NCBI GenBank assembly: GCA_036287865.1
Contig: CP126743.1
Coordinates: 310,001 to 374,000 of the forward strand
DNA: 64,000 nt
From: Fluviibacter phosphoraccumulans_A
GTDB lineage: Bacteria > Pseudomonadota > Gammaproteobacteria > Burkholderiales > Rhodocyclaceae
Reading direction: 5' to 3'
Part shown: positions 26,450 to 34,501 of the stretch, one piece after another
Numbering within the stretch: the first letter of the stretch is position 1
Layout: every line of letters starts with the position of its first letter
The notes under the pieces: model-generated
What the model saw: only the letters and a program-made list of their open reading frames with translations
Database searches by the model: none
What the model was told of the DNA's origin: nothing
Translations under genes and position numbers: made by a program

Positions 26450-27520
26450 GTGAAAATTTATGTGGTCGGCGGCGCGGTTCGCGATCGTCTGCTCGGGTTA
26501 ACCCCGGGCGATCGTGACTATGTGGTGGTTAGCGGCTCGCCGGATGAAATGATTGCAGCGGGTTATCAACCCGTGGGCAAAGACTTCCCCGTATTTCTGC
26601 ATCCTAAAACGCACGAAGAATATGCGTTAGCCCGTACCGAGCGCAAAACCGGCCACGGCTATCACGGCTTCAATTGCTATGCAGCGCCTGATGTCACGCT
26701 GGAAGAAGACCTCATTCGTCGAGATCTCACCATCAATGCCATGGCTGAAGATGACAGCGGCAACGTCATCGATCCGTATGGCGGGCAGCAGGATCTGCAC
26801 GCCAAAGTGTTGCGCCATGTCAGCGAAGCGTTCACCGAAGATCCGGTACGTATTCTGCGCCTGGCACGCTTTGCGGCCCGATTCCCACAATTTAGCGTGG
26901 CACCGGAAACACAATCGCTGATGCGGGTGATGGTGCGTGCGGGCGAAACAAAACACCTGGTGGCAGAGCGTGTCTGGCAAGAGCTATCACGTGGTTTGAT
27001 GGAGCAAAAACCCGAACGTCTGTTCGATGTGTTGGCTGCCTGTGGTGCGAGCGCTGATCTGTTCCCCGAGTTCCCCATCGTTAGCGGCCGCTTGAATGCC
27101 GCTGCAAGCGCCAACTTGTCCCTACCAGTTCGTGTGGCGCTCTTGTTGGCCGAATGTAGCCCGAAGCAAGTAGTAAAGCTGGCCGAAGCATTGCGTCTGC
27201 CCACCGATTGTCGCGATCTCGCCTTGCTTCTTGTGCGCCATCGAGCAGCGCTCCAGCAGCCCGATGCACTTAGCCCTGAAGATCAGTTGGAGACGCTGGA
27301 ACGATGCGATGGATTACGTCGTGCCGATCGTTTCAAAGAATTACTCACCGCCTTGCCGTTTTTAGGCGCATCATCCGCGGTCGTTCAGCAATGGCTGCAC
27401 ATACAGCGCGCAGCAGCAGAAGTCGATGCCGGTGCCATCGCACTCTCTGTGCGTACCAAAGAACATATTGCAACGCGCATTCGCGATGCCCGGATTGAAG
27501 CGATCCGGAATATCGCTTAA
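26450..27520 (+). CDS. cca: CCA-adding tRNA nucleotidyltransferase, short form lacking an HD motif
   Basis: Cca adds or repairs the CCA end of tRNAs without a nucleic-acid template. The 356-residue protein starts at GTG and has the nucleotidyltransferase motif GGAVRDRLLG with catalytic acidic residues in GDRDYVVV, the RRDLTINAMA motif and the EDPVRILRLARFAARF tRNA-binding neck. E. coli Cca is 412 residues with a C-terminal HD phosphohydrolase; here the corresponding region (around VRVALLLAECSPKQVV) lacks the His-Asp pair and the protein is about 55 residues shorter. It should still add CCA but not hydrolyse 2',3'-cyclic phosphates. Confidence 0.93.
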   Translation: MKIYVVGGAVRDRLLGLTPGDRDYVVVSGSPDEMIAAGYQPVGKDFPVFLHPKTHEEYALARTERKTGHGYHGFNCYAAPDVTLEEDLIRRDLTINAMAEDDSGNVIDPYGGQQDLHAKVLRHVSEAFTEDPVRILRLARFAARFPQFSVAPETQSLMRVMVRAGETKHLVAERVWQELSRGLMEQKPERLFDVLAACGASADLFPEFPIVSGRLNAAASANLSLPVRVALLLAECSPKQVVKLAEALRLPTDCRDLALLLVRHRAALQQPDALSPEDQLETLERCDGLRRADRFKELLTALPFLGASSAVVQQWLHIQRAAAEVDAGAIALSVRTKEHIATRIRDARIEAIRNIA

Positions 27521-27529
27521 GGAAACACT

Positions 27530-28354
27530 TTGTCAGACAACACTCTTTCTCTTGAAGTCATCAGCCGTTACCCCAGTAAAGGTAAGTGCCGCACACCACT
27601 GCTGTTTGTGCACGGCGTCTTTACAGCCGCCTGGTGTTGGTCGGAGCATTTTCTGGATTGGTTTGCCGAGCGCGGCTGGCCGGCGCATGCTGTTTCGGTT
27701 CGCGGCCACGGTGGGAGCGAGGGCCATGAATTGCTGGGCCAGTGGGGCATTGATCACTACGTCACCGATGTGATGCATGTGATCGAAGAACTGGGCGAAG
27801 CACCGGTGCTGATCGGTCACTCCATGGGCGGTTTTGTGGTGCAGAAATGTCTGGAGAAACAGGCGTTCCCTGCGGCTGTCCTCATGTGTTCGGTGCCCCA
27901 TAAAGGCCTGCTTGCCAGCTCCCTGTCGATGATGTGGTCGCATCCGGATCTCATGGGTAGTTTGTCGCAACTGATGACCGGCGGCCCCGTAGATATCGAC
28001 TCGCTCAAAAGTGCCTTGTTTGCCCAGCCGGCGTCCATGGCAGATTTACAACGTTATTTGATGCTTTCTCAGGTGGAGTCCCGGCGCGCCATTTGGGATA
28101 TGACTATGTTCAATATGATCAATCCAGAGAGACTCAACCCAGGGCCCAAGCTGGTGATGGGTGCGGAGTTGGATCACATCATCCATGCCAATCAGGTATG
28201 TAGCACCGCTGAAGTCTACGGTGTAGAACCGGTCATCTTCCCAGGTATGGGCCATGGCATGATGCTGGAGTGGGATTGGGAACACGTGGCCAGCGTGCTT
28301 AACGACTGGTTGACCGCCGTTGTGCCGGATGCGCCGAAGGCCAAGAAATTGTAA
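27530..28354 (+). CDS. alpha/beta hydrolase
   Basis: A 274-residue alpha/beta-hydrolase-fold enzyme. The oxyanion region LFVHGVFTAAW lies near residue 24, the nucleophile elbow GHSMGG near residue 102, and a candidate catalytic His in GMGHGMML near residue 240. The start is TTG 27530, supported by AAGGAA 5-6 bp upstream and by the absence of a suitable ATG. It follows cca by 9 bp, so is probably in the same transcript. Substrate unknown. Confidence 0.85.
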   Translation: MSDNTLSLEVISRYPSKGKCRTPLLFVHGVFTAAWCWSEHFLDWFAERGWPAHAVSVRGHGGSEGHELLGQWGIDHYVTDVMHVIEELGEAPVLIGHSMGGFVVQKCLEKQAFPAAVLMCSVPHKGLLASSLSMMWSHPDLMGSLSQLMTGGPVDIDSLKSALFAQPASMADLQRYLMLSQVESRRAIWDMTMFNMINPERLNPGPKLVMGAELDHIIHANQVCSTAEVYGVEPVIFPGMGHGMMLEWDWEHVASVLNDWLTAVVPDAPKAKKL

Positions 28355-28374
28355 CCTGTTCAGCGCAGCGCTCA

Positions 28375-28916
28375 ATGGATAGCTTACTGACGGCGCTCTT
28401 TGCGAATCCATTAGCGCAAATGTTTGGCGTTTTGGCCTACGCGGCTTCCGCTTGGTCAGTCTTGCAGAATCAGGAAGATCGCCTCAGGCTATACATGGCC
28501 ATCAGCGCCTTGATCTGGGCATCGCATCATTTCCTCATGGCGTCTTATGTGGCTACCGTTATGTTTGTAGTCATTGCATATCGGCCGTATTGTTAAAGCA
28601 AGCTTGGCCGGTGCGCCTGGTCGTTGCGTTGGTATTTATGGGTATCAATGCCATTGGTACTTATGTAACCTGGGATGGCACCATTTCCTTGTTTGCATTT
28701 GCTGCTGCAACGTTGGCAACGATCGCAGTTCTTTTAACAACCGGCCTTTGGACCCGGTTGATATTAGTATCGGTCGAAATGCTCTGGCTGGTTTATAACG
28801 TTCATACTGGTTCATTCGGTGGTGTATTGGCCTGTGTCACCGATGGTGGCATCTTGATTTATGTGTTACTCACGGAATATGTCTTTAAAAGACAAAGGAC
28901 ACCCCGCTTCGAGTAA
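28375..28916 (+). pseudogene. YgjV-family inner membrane protein, frameshifted
   Basis: ATG 28375 opens a frame with NPLAQMFGVLAYAASAWSVLQNQEDRLRLYM, cut here into its parts: the NPLAQ(M)FG start and two hydrophobic helices resemble the YgjV family of multi-pass membrane proteins. The frame ends at TAA 28594-28596. The next frame continues with SAVLLKQAW and three more hydrophobic segments to a stop at 28916. One base missing near 28580-28588 (in ATTGCATATCGG) would join them into about 180 residues, the family size. Function of YgjV is unknown. Confidence 0.72.
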
Positions 28917-28942
28917 CGTGTTTCCTGCTACGCTGCCGGCTT

Positions 28943-29596
28943 TTATTTACCGAGGCAAGCTATCGCTAGCGTTAGCAGAAGCAGCCCCAAGGCAAGACCC
29001 GCATAAGGATGCACATGCGTTATGAGTGCTGCGCAAAGGATACCGCTGACCACAAAAAGGCCAATCGATAACAATCGTCTCCGCCAGCGTTGATGGGCAC
29101 GGCCGAGCAGAATAGTTTCTGATACAAATGCCGTGAGCGTCATGGTCATCAGATTGGTGGCCAGATCTGGGAGACCGTGAATACGCACGATGGCGCTGTG
29201 AATGCCCATGGCAAGGCATAGCAGTCCGACCAGTGCCCTGCCATGATACCCGGATGCCAGAACCGGATCGATTACCGGTAGCAAGAGTGCAAAAGCAAGT
29301 AGGCACCAGACAACGCTATAACAGGCCACGGCTTGTTTGCGCTGAGCGGCATGTTTAAGAACGAATGTGCCGATAACTATACCTATGATGAAGGCAATAA
29401 CAGCTCGAACAAATTTTCCCGAGCTGTCTATGGGATGTGCCGTGCCGGCACTGATAGACATCATCATGAGGTTACCGGGCATCATTTCTGCAAAGACGCC
29501 ATTCAGTACCATGAAGCAGGTAATGTCGATCAGACCACAAACGCAGGGCAGTAAGTAAAGACCGTGTTTGTATTGGAACAGACCGGGAGACTGCAT
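28943..29596 (-). CDS. YoaK/DUF1275-family membrane protein
   Basis: A 217-residue protein with about six hydrophobic segments and the DUF1275 pattern: an early GLIDITCFMVLNGVF helix, then MPGNLMMM, and a middle MGIHSAIVRIHGLPDLATNLMT motif. Family members are uncharacterised integral membrane proteins, sometimes thought to be transport-related. It is convergent with the broken ygjV and downstream of the NDUFAF7-like methyltransferase gene (8-bp gap), so probably shares its transcript. Confidence 0.85.
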   Translation of the reverse strand: MQSPGLFQYKHGLYLLPCVCGLIDITCFMVLNGVFAEMMPGNLMMMSISAGTAHPIDSSGKFVRAVIAFIIGIVIGTFVLKHAAQRKQAVACYSVVWCLLAFALLLPVIDPVLASGYHGRALVGLLCLAMGIHSAIVRIHGLPDLATNLMTMTLTAFVSETILLGRAHQRWRRRLLSIGLFVVSGILCAALITHVHPYAGLALGLLLLTLAIACLGK

Positions 29597-29603
29597 AGAT
29601 TGC

Positions 29604-30836
29604 CTATAAGGTATGCGAGCGATCGCTGCGGATAAAGCCGGGGGTGCGTAGATTAGCCGGTAGGCCTTTGCTGAGCAGAATGACTTTGAAAAACTCGCCC
29701 ATCTCGGCCGGTGACAGCAGCGTTTGCACAGCGTGCTGGGTGCGTACCAGCGCCGGGGTCATCTGGCTGGGGTCTGCCGGTTGCTCGGCGGCCAGCAGAT
29801 CAAGCAGGCCGGCATCCATGAGCCAACCTGCCTGGCTGCAGTAACCGGACACATCAAGTCCGGCATCGAAGCTGGCTTCGGCAATGGCGGTAAAGTCGAC
29901 GTGGGCGGTAATGTCCTGCAGACCCGGCCAGTAGTAAGGGTCGGGATGCGCGCGGTGGCGGTAGTGGCACATGAGGGTGCCGCCAGTGCGCTCGTGGTGA
30001 TAGAACTCGTGGCGCGGGAAGCCATAGTCGATGAGCAATAAGGCACCTTGGGTGAGCTTCTGCGCCAGGGTGGTAATCCAGGCCGGGCCCGCTTCGGGGA
30101 TTTCCGTTGTGTAGTCATCCGGCCATTGATATTTTTCAGCGAGGGCGCGGATGTGTTCGGCGCGCTTCGGGTTGATGGTGCCGGATGCAGTGACAAAGCG
30201 GATGCCATCATCGGTACGTTCGATGCTGACGCCGAGTCGTTGCCCCTGGCCGGCTTGCCAGTGCACCAGTTCTACGGGCATGGCGTCGAGTACTTCGTTG
30301 CCAACGAGCACGCCTTTAATCTGTTCGGGTAGGCCACTCAGCCAGTGAATACGATCCATGAGATGCGGTACCGTGGCCTGGAGGTGCTGGCGCTGGCGTT
30401 CAGCCAGTTCGGCCGAGAGTTCCAGAATGTCGTAGCGCTCGGGCAACTGGCCCATGGCTTCGAGAGCCTGGAGCAAATCGCCCGCTAGTTTGCCAGTGCC
30501 AGCACCGGCTTCGGTAATGATGGGTTTGCTGGCAGCCAGGATGGAGGCGATCGTGTTGGCCAGGGTGCGACCAAAGAGCGGGGTCATTTCCGGGCCAGTA
30601 ACAAAATCACCCGCCGCGCCGAACTTGTGCGCGCCACCGCTGTAATAGCCCAAGCCCGGTGCGTAGAGCGCCAGGGCCATGAATTCGCTAAAGGGGATCC
30701 ACCCGCCAGCCTGGTCGATGGCGGTGACGATGCTTTCGCACAGCGCCTGGCTGTGCGCCTGAGCTTCGGTGTCCGGTTGCGGCAGGGGGTCCTGGCCACG
30801 GGGTGAGGCGGGCTGAATGATCGGGGGTAGAGACAT
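29604..30836 (-). CDS. SAM-dependent methyltransferase, NDUFAF7/MidA-like
   Basis: A 410-residue protein of the PF02636 family; the mitochondrial member NDUFAF7 methylates an arginine of a complex I subunit. Characteristic segments are FSEFMALALYAPGLGYYS, GDFVTGPEMTPLFGR, the SAM-binding EAGAGTGKLAGDLL, and GNEVLDAMPVELV. ATG 30836 (MSLPPI) was chosen, since the upstream in-frame extension is unlike the family. It is divergent from the pteridine reductase-like gene (85-bp gap). The presence of an NDUFA9-like gene nearby is suggestive but unproven. Confidence 0.87.
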   Translation of the reverse strand: MSLPPIIQPASPRGQDPLPQPDTEAQAHSQALCESIVTAIDQAGGWIPFSEFMALALYAPGLGYYSGGAHKFGAAGDFVTGPEMTPLFGRTLANTIASILAASKPIITEAGAGTGKLAGDLLQALEAMGQLPERYDILELSAELAERQRQHLQATVPHLMDRIHWLSGLPEQIKGVLVGNEVLDAMPVELVHWQAGQGQRLGVSIERTDDGIRFVTASGTINPKRAEHIRALAEKYQWPDDYTTEIPEAGPAWITTLAQKLTQGALLLIDYGFPRHEFYHHERTGGTLMCHYRHRAHPDPYYWPGLQDITAHVDFTAIAEASFDAGLDVSGYCSQAGWLMDAGLLDLLAAEQPADPSQMTPALVRTQHAVQTLLSPAEMGEFFKVILLSKGLPANLRTPGFIRSDRSHTL

Positions 30837-30921
30837 AGGGCGTAGGCGAATAGCAGTAGAGCAAGAGGATAGCGCATGCGACAATACGCGTCATTCTTAT
30901 TGCTGTGAACGCCCCAATATT

Positions 30922-31689
30922 GTGACTGATGCCGCCAAGCTACCGACTGATGCCCCTGTGATGCTGATCACCGGGGCGGCACGCCGTGTGGGTGCGGCCA
31001 TTGCCACGGCCCTGCACGCCAGTGGGGCACGCATTGCACTGCATACGCGGCAATCGGTGGGCGATGCTGAGGCGCTAGCGGCCCAGTTGAATGCTCTGCG
31101 CACCGATTCAGCCGTAGTGGTGCAGGCTGATCTGCTGGATACGACCAGCATTGCGCCCCTGGTGAGCGACGTGGTGAGCCACTTTGGCCGACTGGATGGT
31201 CTGGTGTGTAATGCTTCGTCGTTTTTTCCCACCCCTCTGGGTCGGATTAGCGAAACCGACTGGCAAGATCTAGTGGGCAGCAATTTCAAAGCGCCACTGT
31301 TTCTGGCGCAGGCGGCCGCACGGCATTTGCGCGCGAGTGGCGGATGCCTGATTAACATTACCGATATTCATGCCGAACGGCCGTTGGCAGGTTACCCGCT
31401 GTATGCCGCGGCCAAGGGCGCACTGCTCACCCTGACACGGGCGCTGGCTATTGAGCTGGCACCCGAGGTGCGGGTGAATGCGGTGGCGCCAGGTCCGATT
31501 TTGTGGCCGGAAGATGGCCAGTTTGCTGATGCGGATTGCCAGGCGATTGTGCAACACACCTTACTCAAGCGTGCCGGCTCGCCGGAAGACATTGCCCGGA
31601 CGGTGCGCTTTCTTATGTTGGATGCGCCGTACATTACGGGGCAGGTTATTAATGTTGATGGGGGCCGCAGTGCCCACCTGGCTACTTGA
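30922..31689 (+). CDS. pteridine reductase-like short-chain dehydrogenase (FolM type)
   Basis: A 255-residue short-chain dehydrogenase with the TGAARRVG cofactor motif of pteridine reductases (the RR pair selects NADPH), the CNAS structural motif and the catalytic YAAAK (Tyr/Lys). FolM-type enzymes reduce dihydrofolate or dihydromonapterin. The start is taken as GTG 30922; a longer upstream frame overlaps the divergent gene and is unlike the family. It ends 3 bp before ttcA, so the two are likely cotranscribed. Confidence 0.85.
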   Translation: MTDAAKLPTDAPVMLITGAARRVGAAIATALHASGARIALHTRQSVGDAEALAAQLNALRTDSAVVVQADLLDTTSIAPLVSDVVSHFGRLDGLVCNASSFFPTPLGRISETDWQDLVGSNFKAPLFLAQAAARHLRASGGCLINITDIHAERPLAGYPLYAAAKGALLTLTRALAIELAPEVRVNAVAPGPILWPEDGQFADADCQAIVQHTLLKRAGSPEDIARTVRFLMLDAPYITGQVINVDGGRSAHLAT

Positions 31690-31692
31690 ATC

Positions 31693-32622
31693 ATGACGAA
31701 TCAAAGCACCGAAGATCTTTCACAAACCATTCTCAAGCTGCGCCGTTTTATTGAGAACCGCGTAGGCAAAGCCATTGGCGATTACAAGATGATCGAAGAT
31801 GGCGATACGGTGATGGTGTGTCTGTCGGGCGGCAAGGATTCGTACACGCTACTCGATGTGCTGCTGGCTTTGCGCAAGCGGGCACCGATTGATTTCCGCA
31901 TCATTGCGATGAATCTGGATCAGAAGCAACCGGGCTTTCCGGCCGATGTGCTACCGAACTATTTGGAAAAGCTGGGTGTGGAATACCGCATTGTGACGCA
32001 GGATACCTACTCGATCGTGAAGCAGAAGGTGCCGGAGGGTAAGACAACGTGTTCGCTGTGTTCGCGCTTACGTCGCGGCATCATTTATAAAACCGCCAGC
32101 GAGTTGGGTGCAAACAAGATTGCATTGGGCCACCACCATGATGACATGGTGCACACGCTGTTTTTGAATATGCTGTTTGGTGGCAAGCTGAAGGCCATGC
32201 CACCGAAGCTGGTGACCGACAACGGCGACTTTATGGTGATTCGCCCGCTGGCCTACGTGCCGGAAGTGGATATTGCCCGCTATGCCCGTGGCGTCGGCTT
32301 TCCGATTATTTCGTGCAACCTCTGCGGTACGCAGGAAAACCTGCAGCGGCAGAAAATACGCGAGATGATGGTCGATTGGGATGCGCGTTATCCGGGGCGT
32401 ACCAAGTCGGTGATGACGGCACTTCAGAATGTGGTGCCGTCACACCTAGCGGATCGCAACCTCTTTGATTTCGAAGGCTTGCAGTTAGGCGATCCGGCGG
32501 CATTGGCCGGTGGCGGTGATATTGCCTTTGATACCGAAGAGTACGATGCCGAACCTTGTGAAACACCTGCCGCGACTGATGAGCCGCAGGTAATTACCTT
32601 CGGCAAGCCACCCGCACGCTAG
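31693..32622 (+). CDS. ttcA: tRNA 2-thiocytidine(32) synthetase TtcA
   Basis: TtcA thiolates cytidine 32 of several tRNAs using ATP and an iron-sulfur cluster. The 309-residue protein has the PP-loop SGGKDS at residues 45-50, a CSLC pair near 117 and a CNLC pair near 207 (cysteines for the Fe-S cluster and catalysis), and HHHDDMVHTLF. The acidic C-terminal tail after about residue 265 is less conserved. It is convergent with hprK, with 3 bp between their stops. Confidence 0.95.
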   Translation: MTNQSTEDLSQTILKLRRFIENRVGKAIGDYKMIEDGDTVMVCLSGGKDSYTLLDVLLALRKRAPIDFRIIAMNLDQKQPGFPADVLPNYLEKLGVEYRIVTQDTYSIVKQKVPEGKTTCSLCSRLRRGIIYKTASELGANKIALGHHHDDMVHTLFLNMLFGGKLKAMPPKLVTDNGDFMVIRPLAYVPEVDIARYARGVGFPIISCNLCGTQENLQRQKIREMMVDWDARYPGRTKSVMTALQNVVPSHLADRNLFDFEGLQLGDPAALAGGGDIAFDTEEYDAEPCETPAATDEPQVITFGKPPAR

Positions 32623-32625
32623 CGC

Positions 32626-33648
32626 TTAGATCGACGGATCGTCGATCTCGTCTGGCCTAATGGTATGTGCTGTATCGAGCGCAAGTGCGCGTTGTGCGCT
32701 CTTGGCGGCCAAGGCTTCCTGAGCAAGCACTTCTTCCTGTTGGCGGGCGATAAACTCATCCAGACTATCGATGCCGCGGAATTGCAGGATGGTGTTGCGC
32801 ACGGCGGCTTCGAGCAGTACGGCCAGATTGCGGCCGGCGGCCACGGGGATATTTACCTTGCGGATGTTAACGCCGAGGATTTCCTGAGTCTGTGCTTCGA
32901 ATGGCAGGCGCGGTGTGTCGGCATTGCCCGGCTGCTGACGGTGCAGGTGGACGATGAGCTTGAGGCGCATTTTGCGGCGCGACGCCGTTTCACCAAAGAT
33001 CGTACGGATGTTGAGCAGACCCAGGCCGCGCACTTCAAGGAAGTCGCGCAAGATGCCGGGGCAACGCCCTTCGATTACGTTTGGTGCGACGCGGGTTAGT
33101 TCTACGACATCATCGGCGACGAGGCCGTGACCACGAGAAATCAGCTCCAAGGCCAGCTCGCTTTTGCCGGAGCCGGAGTCGCCGGTAATCATGACGCCCA
33201 TGCCGAGCACATCCATAAATACGCCGTGCAGGCTCGTGGTGTTTGCCAGTTTGCGTGCCAGATAGTGGCGTAACTGGTCAATGACGGCAGAACAGGAGCG
33301 CGCAGACGAGAAAAGTGGCGTGCCGGTTTTTTCACAGGCATCGCGCAGTTCATCGAGTATCGGCAGTCCGTCTGCCACGATAATGGCGGGTGGTGCGGCC
33401 TGGCAGAGGTCTTCGTACACCGATTGCCGACGGGTAGCACGGGTACGCAGAGACCATTTTTGCTCAGCGGTGCCAACGACCTGCAGGCGTTCCGGGTGAA
33501 TGATGTTCAAGTGACCGACGATGTCGGAACCGTAGGCATCTTTTTCCATCAGACGGATGCTGCGGTTACAACCAACGCTGCCGACCCAGTTAAGCGCCAG
33601 GCTGTCTTTGTACTCTTCGTAGAGCTGCGTGACGCTGAGTTCTTTCAT
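32626..33648 (-). CDS. hprK: HPr kinase/phosphorylase
   Basis: HprK phosphorylates and dephosphorylates HPr on a serine, linking carbon status to the PTS. The 340-residue protein has the N-terminal domain, Walker A GDSGSGKS near residue 155, the capping and signature region RGHGLVADD and the C-terminal VRGLGLLNI signature. It is followed on the minus strand by nothing else and preceded by ptsN (17-bp gap), the standard betaproteobacterial PTS-Ntr order. The C-terminal extension after about residue 315 is low in conservation. Confidence 0.95.
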   Translation of the reverse strand: MKELSVTQLYEEYKDSLALNWVGSVGCNRSIRLMEKDAYGSDIVGHLNIIHPERLQVVGTAEQKWSLRTRATRRQSVYEDLCQAAPPAIIVADGLPILDELRDACEKTGTPLFSSARSCSAVIDQLRHYLARKLANTTSLHGVFMDVLGMGVMITGDSGSGKSELALELISRGHGLVADDVVELTRVAPNVIEGRCPGILRDFLEVRGLGLLNIRTIFGETASRRKMRLKLIVHLHRQQPGNADTPRLPFEAQTQEILGVNIRKVNIPVAAGRNLAVLLEAAVRNTILQFRGIDSLDEFIARQQEEVLAQEALAAKSAQRALALDTAHTIRPDEIDDPSI

Positions 33649-33665
33649 GAGGAAGATCTGTGCGA

Positions 33666-34121
33666 TTAGCTCTGGTTACTGGCGAAGAGCTTGAGGACTT
33701 CTGCCGCATCGGTGCTGCTGCGCAATTTTTCGCGGAATTTGGGGTCAGAGAAACCCTGAGCCAGTTCGGAAAGCAGCTGCAGATGTTCTTCGGTACTTTG
33801 TTCGGGGACAAGTAGAAAGAAAGCAAGATCCACCGGGCGGTTATCCGGTGCATTAAAAGGAATGGGGGTGCCAAGGCGGTAGAACATGCCGGCGACTTGC
33901 TTGAGGCCTTTAAGGCGGCCGTGTGGAATGCCAACGCCTCGCCCCAGGCCGGTGGAGCCCAGTTGTTCGCGTGCCTGTAAACAGGTTTCAATCAGCGGGG
34001 CATTCATGCCGAGACACAGGCCCAGCGCAAGCGCAGCCTCTGCAAAGAGCGCTTCTTTGGTGGTGGGTTTGGCCGTTAGGACAATCGCATCCTGCGTGAG
34101 TAGTTGGGCAATGGCGTTCAT
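33666..34121 (-). CDS. ptsN: PTS IIA-like nitrogen-regulatory protein PtsN
   Basis: PtsN (EIIA-Ntr) is the terminal phosphate acceptor of the nitrogen PTS and controls potassium transport and nitrogen- and stress-related processes. The 151-residue protein has the family's active-site region GRGVGIPHGRL, in which the His (about residue 66) is phosphorylated, preceded by REQLGSTGL. It lies between hprK and hpf, with a terminator upstream separating it from hpf, so it may have its own promoter. Confidence 0.94.
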   Translation of the reverse strand: MNAIAQLLTQDAIVLTAKPTTKEALFAEAALALGLCLGMNAPLIETCLQAREQLGSTGLGRGVGIPHGRLKGLKQVAGMFYRLGTPIPFNAPDNRPVDLAFFLLVPEQSTEEHLQLLSELAQGFSDPKFREKLRSSTDAAEVLKLFASNQS

Positions 34122-34123
34122 TC

Positions 34124-34155
34124 AATAAAAGGCGGGCACATTGCTGTGCCCGCCT
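34124..34155 (-). terminator. rho-independent terminator between hpf and ptsN
   Basis: Perfect 11-bp stem (34130-34140 with 34145-34155) with a 4-base loop, followed on the minus strand by TTTTATT. It should end the rpoN-hpf transcript before ptsN, although partial read-through is possible. Confidence 0.85.
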
Positions 34156-34166
34156 ATCCGTAAAAG

Positions 34167-34490
34167 TTATTCTTCTAAATGGCTGGCGACCGATTGGCCC
34201 CGTCCGTGATCCTGGATTTTCTGCTTGTATTTCTGGACCTGACGATCAAGCTTATCGGTGAGGTCATCAACCGCAGCATACAGGTTCGGGTCGACACTTT
34301 CGACAAAGATGTCTTTGCCCGGAACGTGTAGCGTTACTTCCGCCTTCTGATTCAGTTTTTCTACGCTAAGCACGACATGCATGTCGATCACGTGATCGAA
34401 ATGTCGTGTGACCTTTTGCAACTTCTGGCCGACGTATTCGCGGATAGCGGGGCTAACTTCCAGATGATGACCACTGATTTGCAGATTCAT
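34167..34490 (-). CDS. hpf: ribosome hibernation promoting factor
   Basis: HPF (YhbH/RaiA family) binds idle 30S subunits and promotes ribosome hibernation. The 107-residue protein begins MNLQISGHHLEVSPAIREYV and has the basic KxQ-type RNA-contact region with HVPGKDIFVE. ATG 34490 was chosen because GGAGG lies 5 bp upstream; a longer frame overlapping rpoN lacks support. It follows rpoN by 11 bp, as usual in this phylum. Confidence 0.94.
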   Translation of the reverse strand: MNLQISGHHLEVSPAIREYVGQKLQKVTRHFDHVIDMHVVLSVEKLNQKAEVTLHVPGKDIFVESVDPNLYAAVDDLTDKLDRQVQKYKQKIQDHGRGQSVASHLEE

Positions 34491-34501
34491 TACTGCCTCC
34501 T

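Noticed and set aside
32628..32648. 9-bp perfect inverted repeat at the convergent ends of ttcA and hprK as a terminator
   Set aside because: No T-run on either side and it lies inside the hprK coding end, so I did not call it a terminator.
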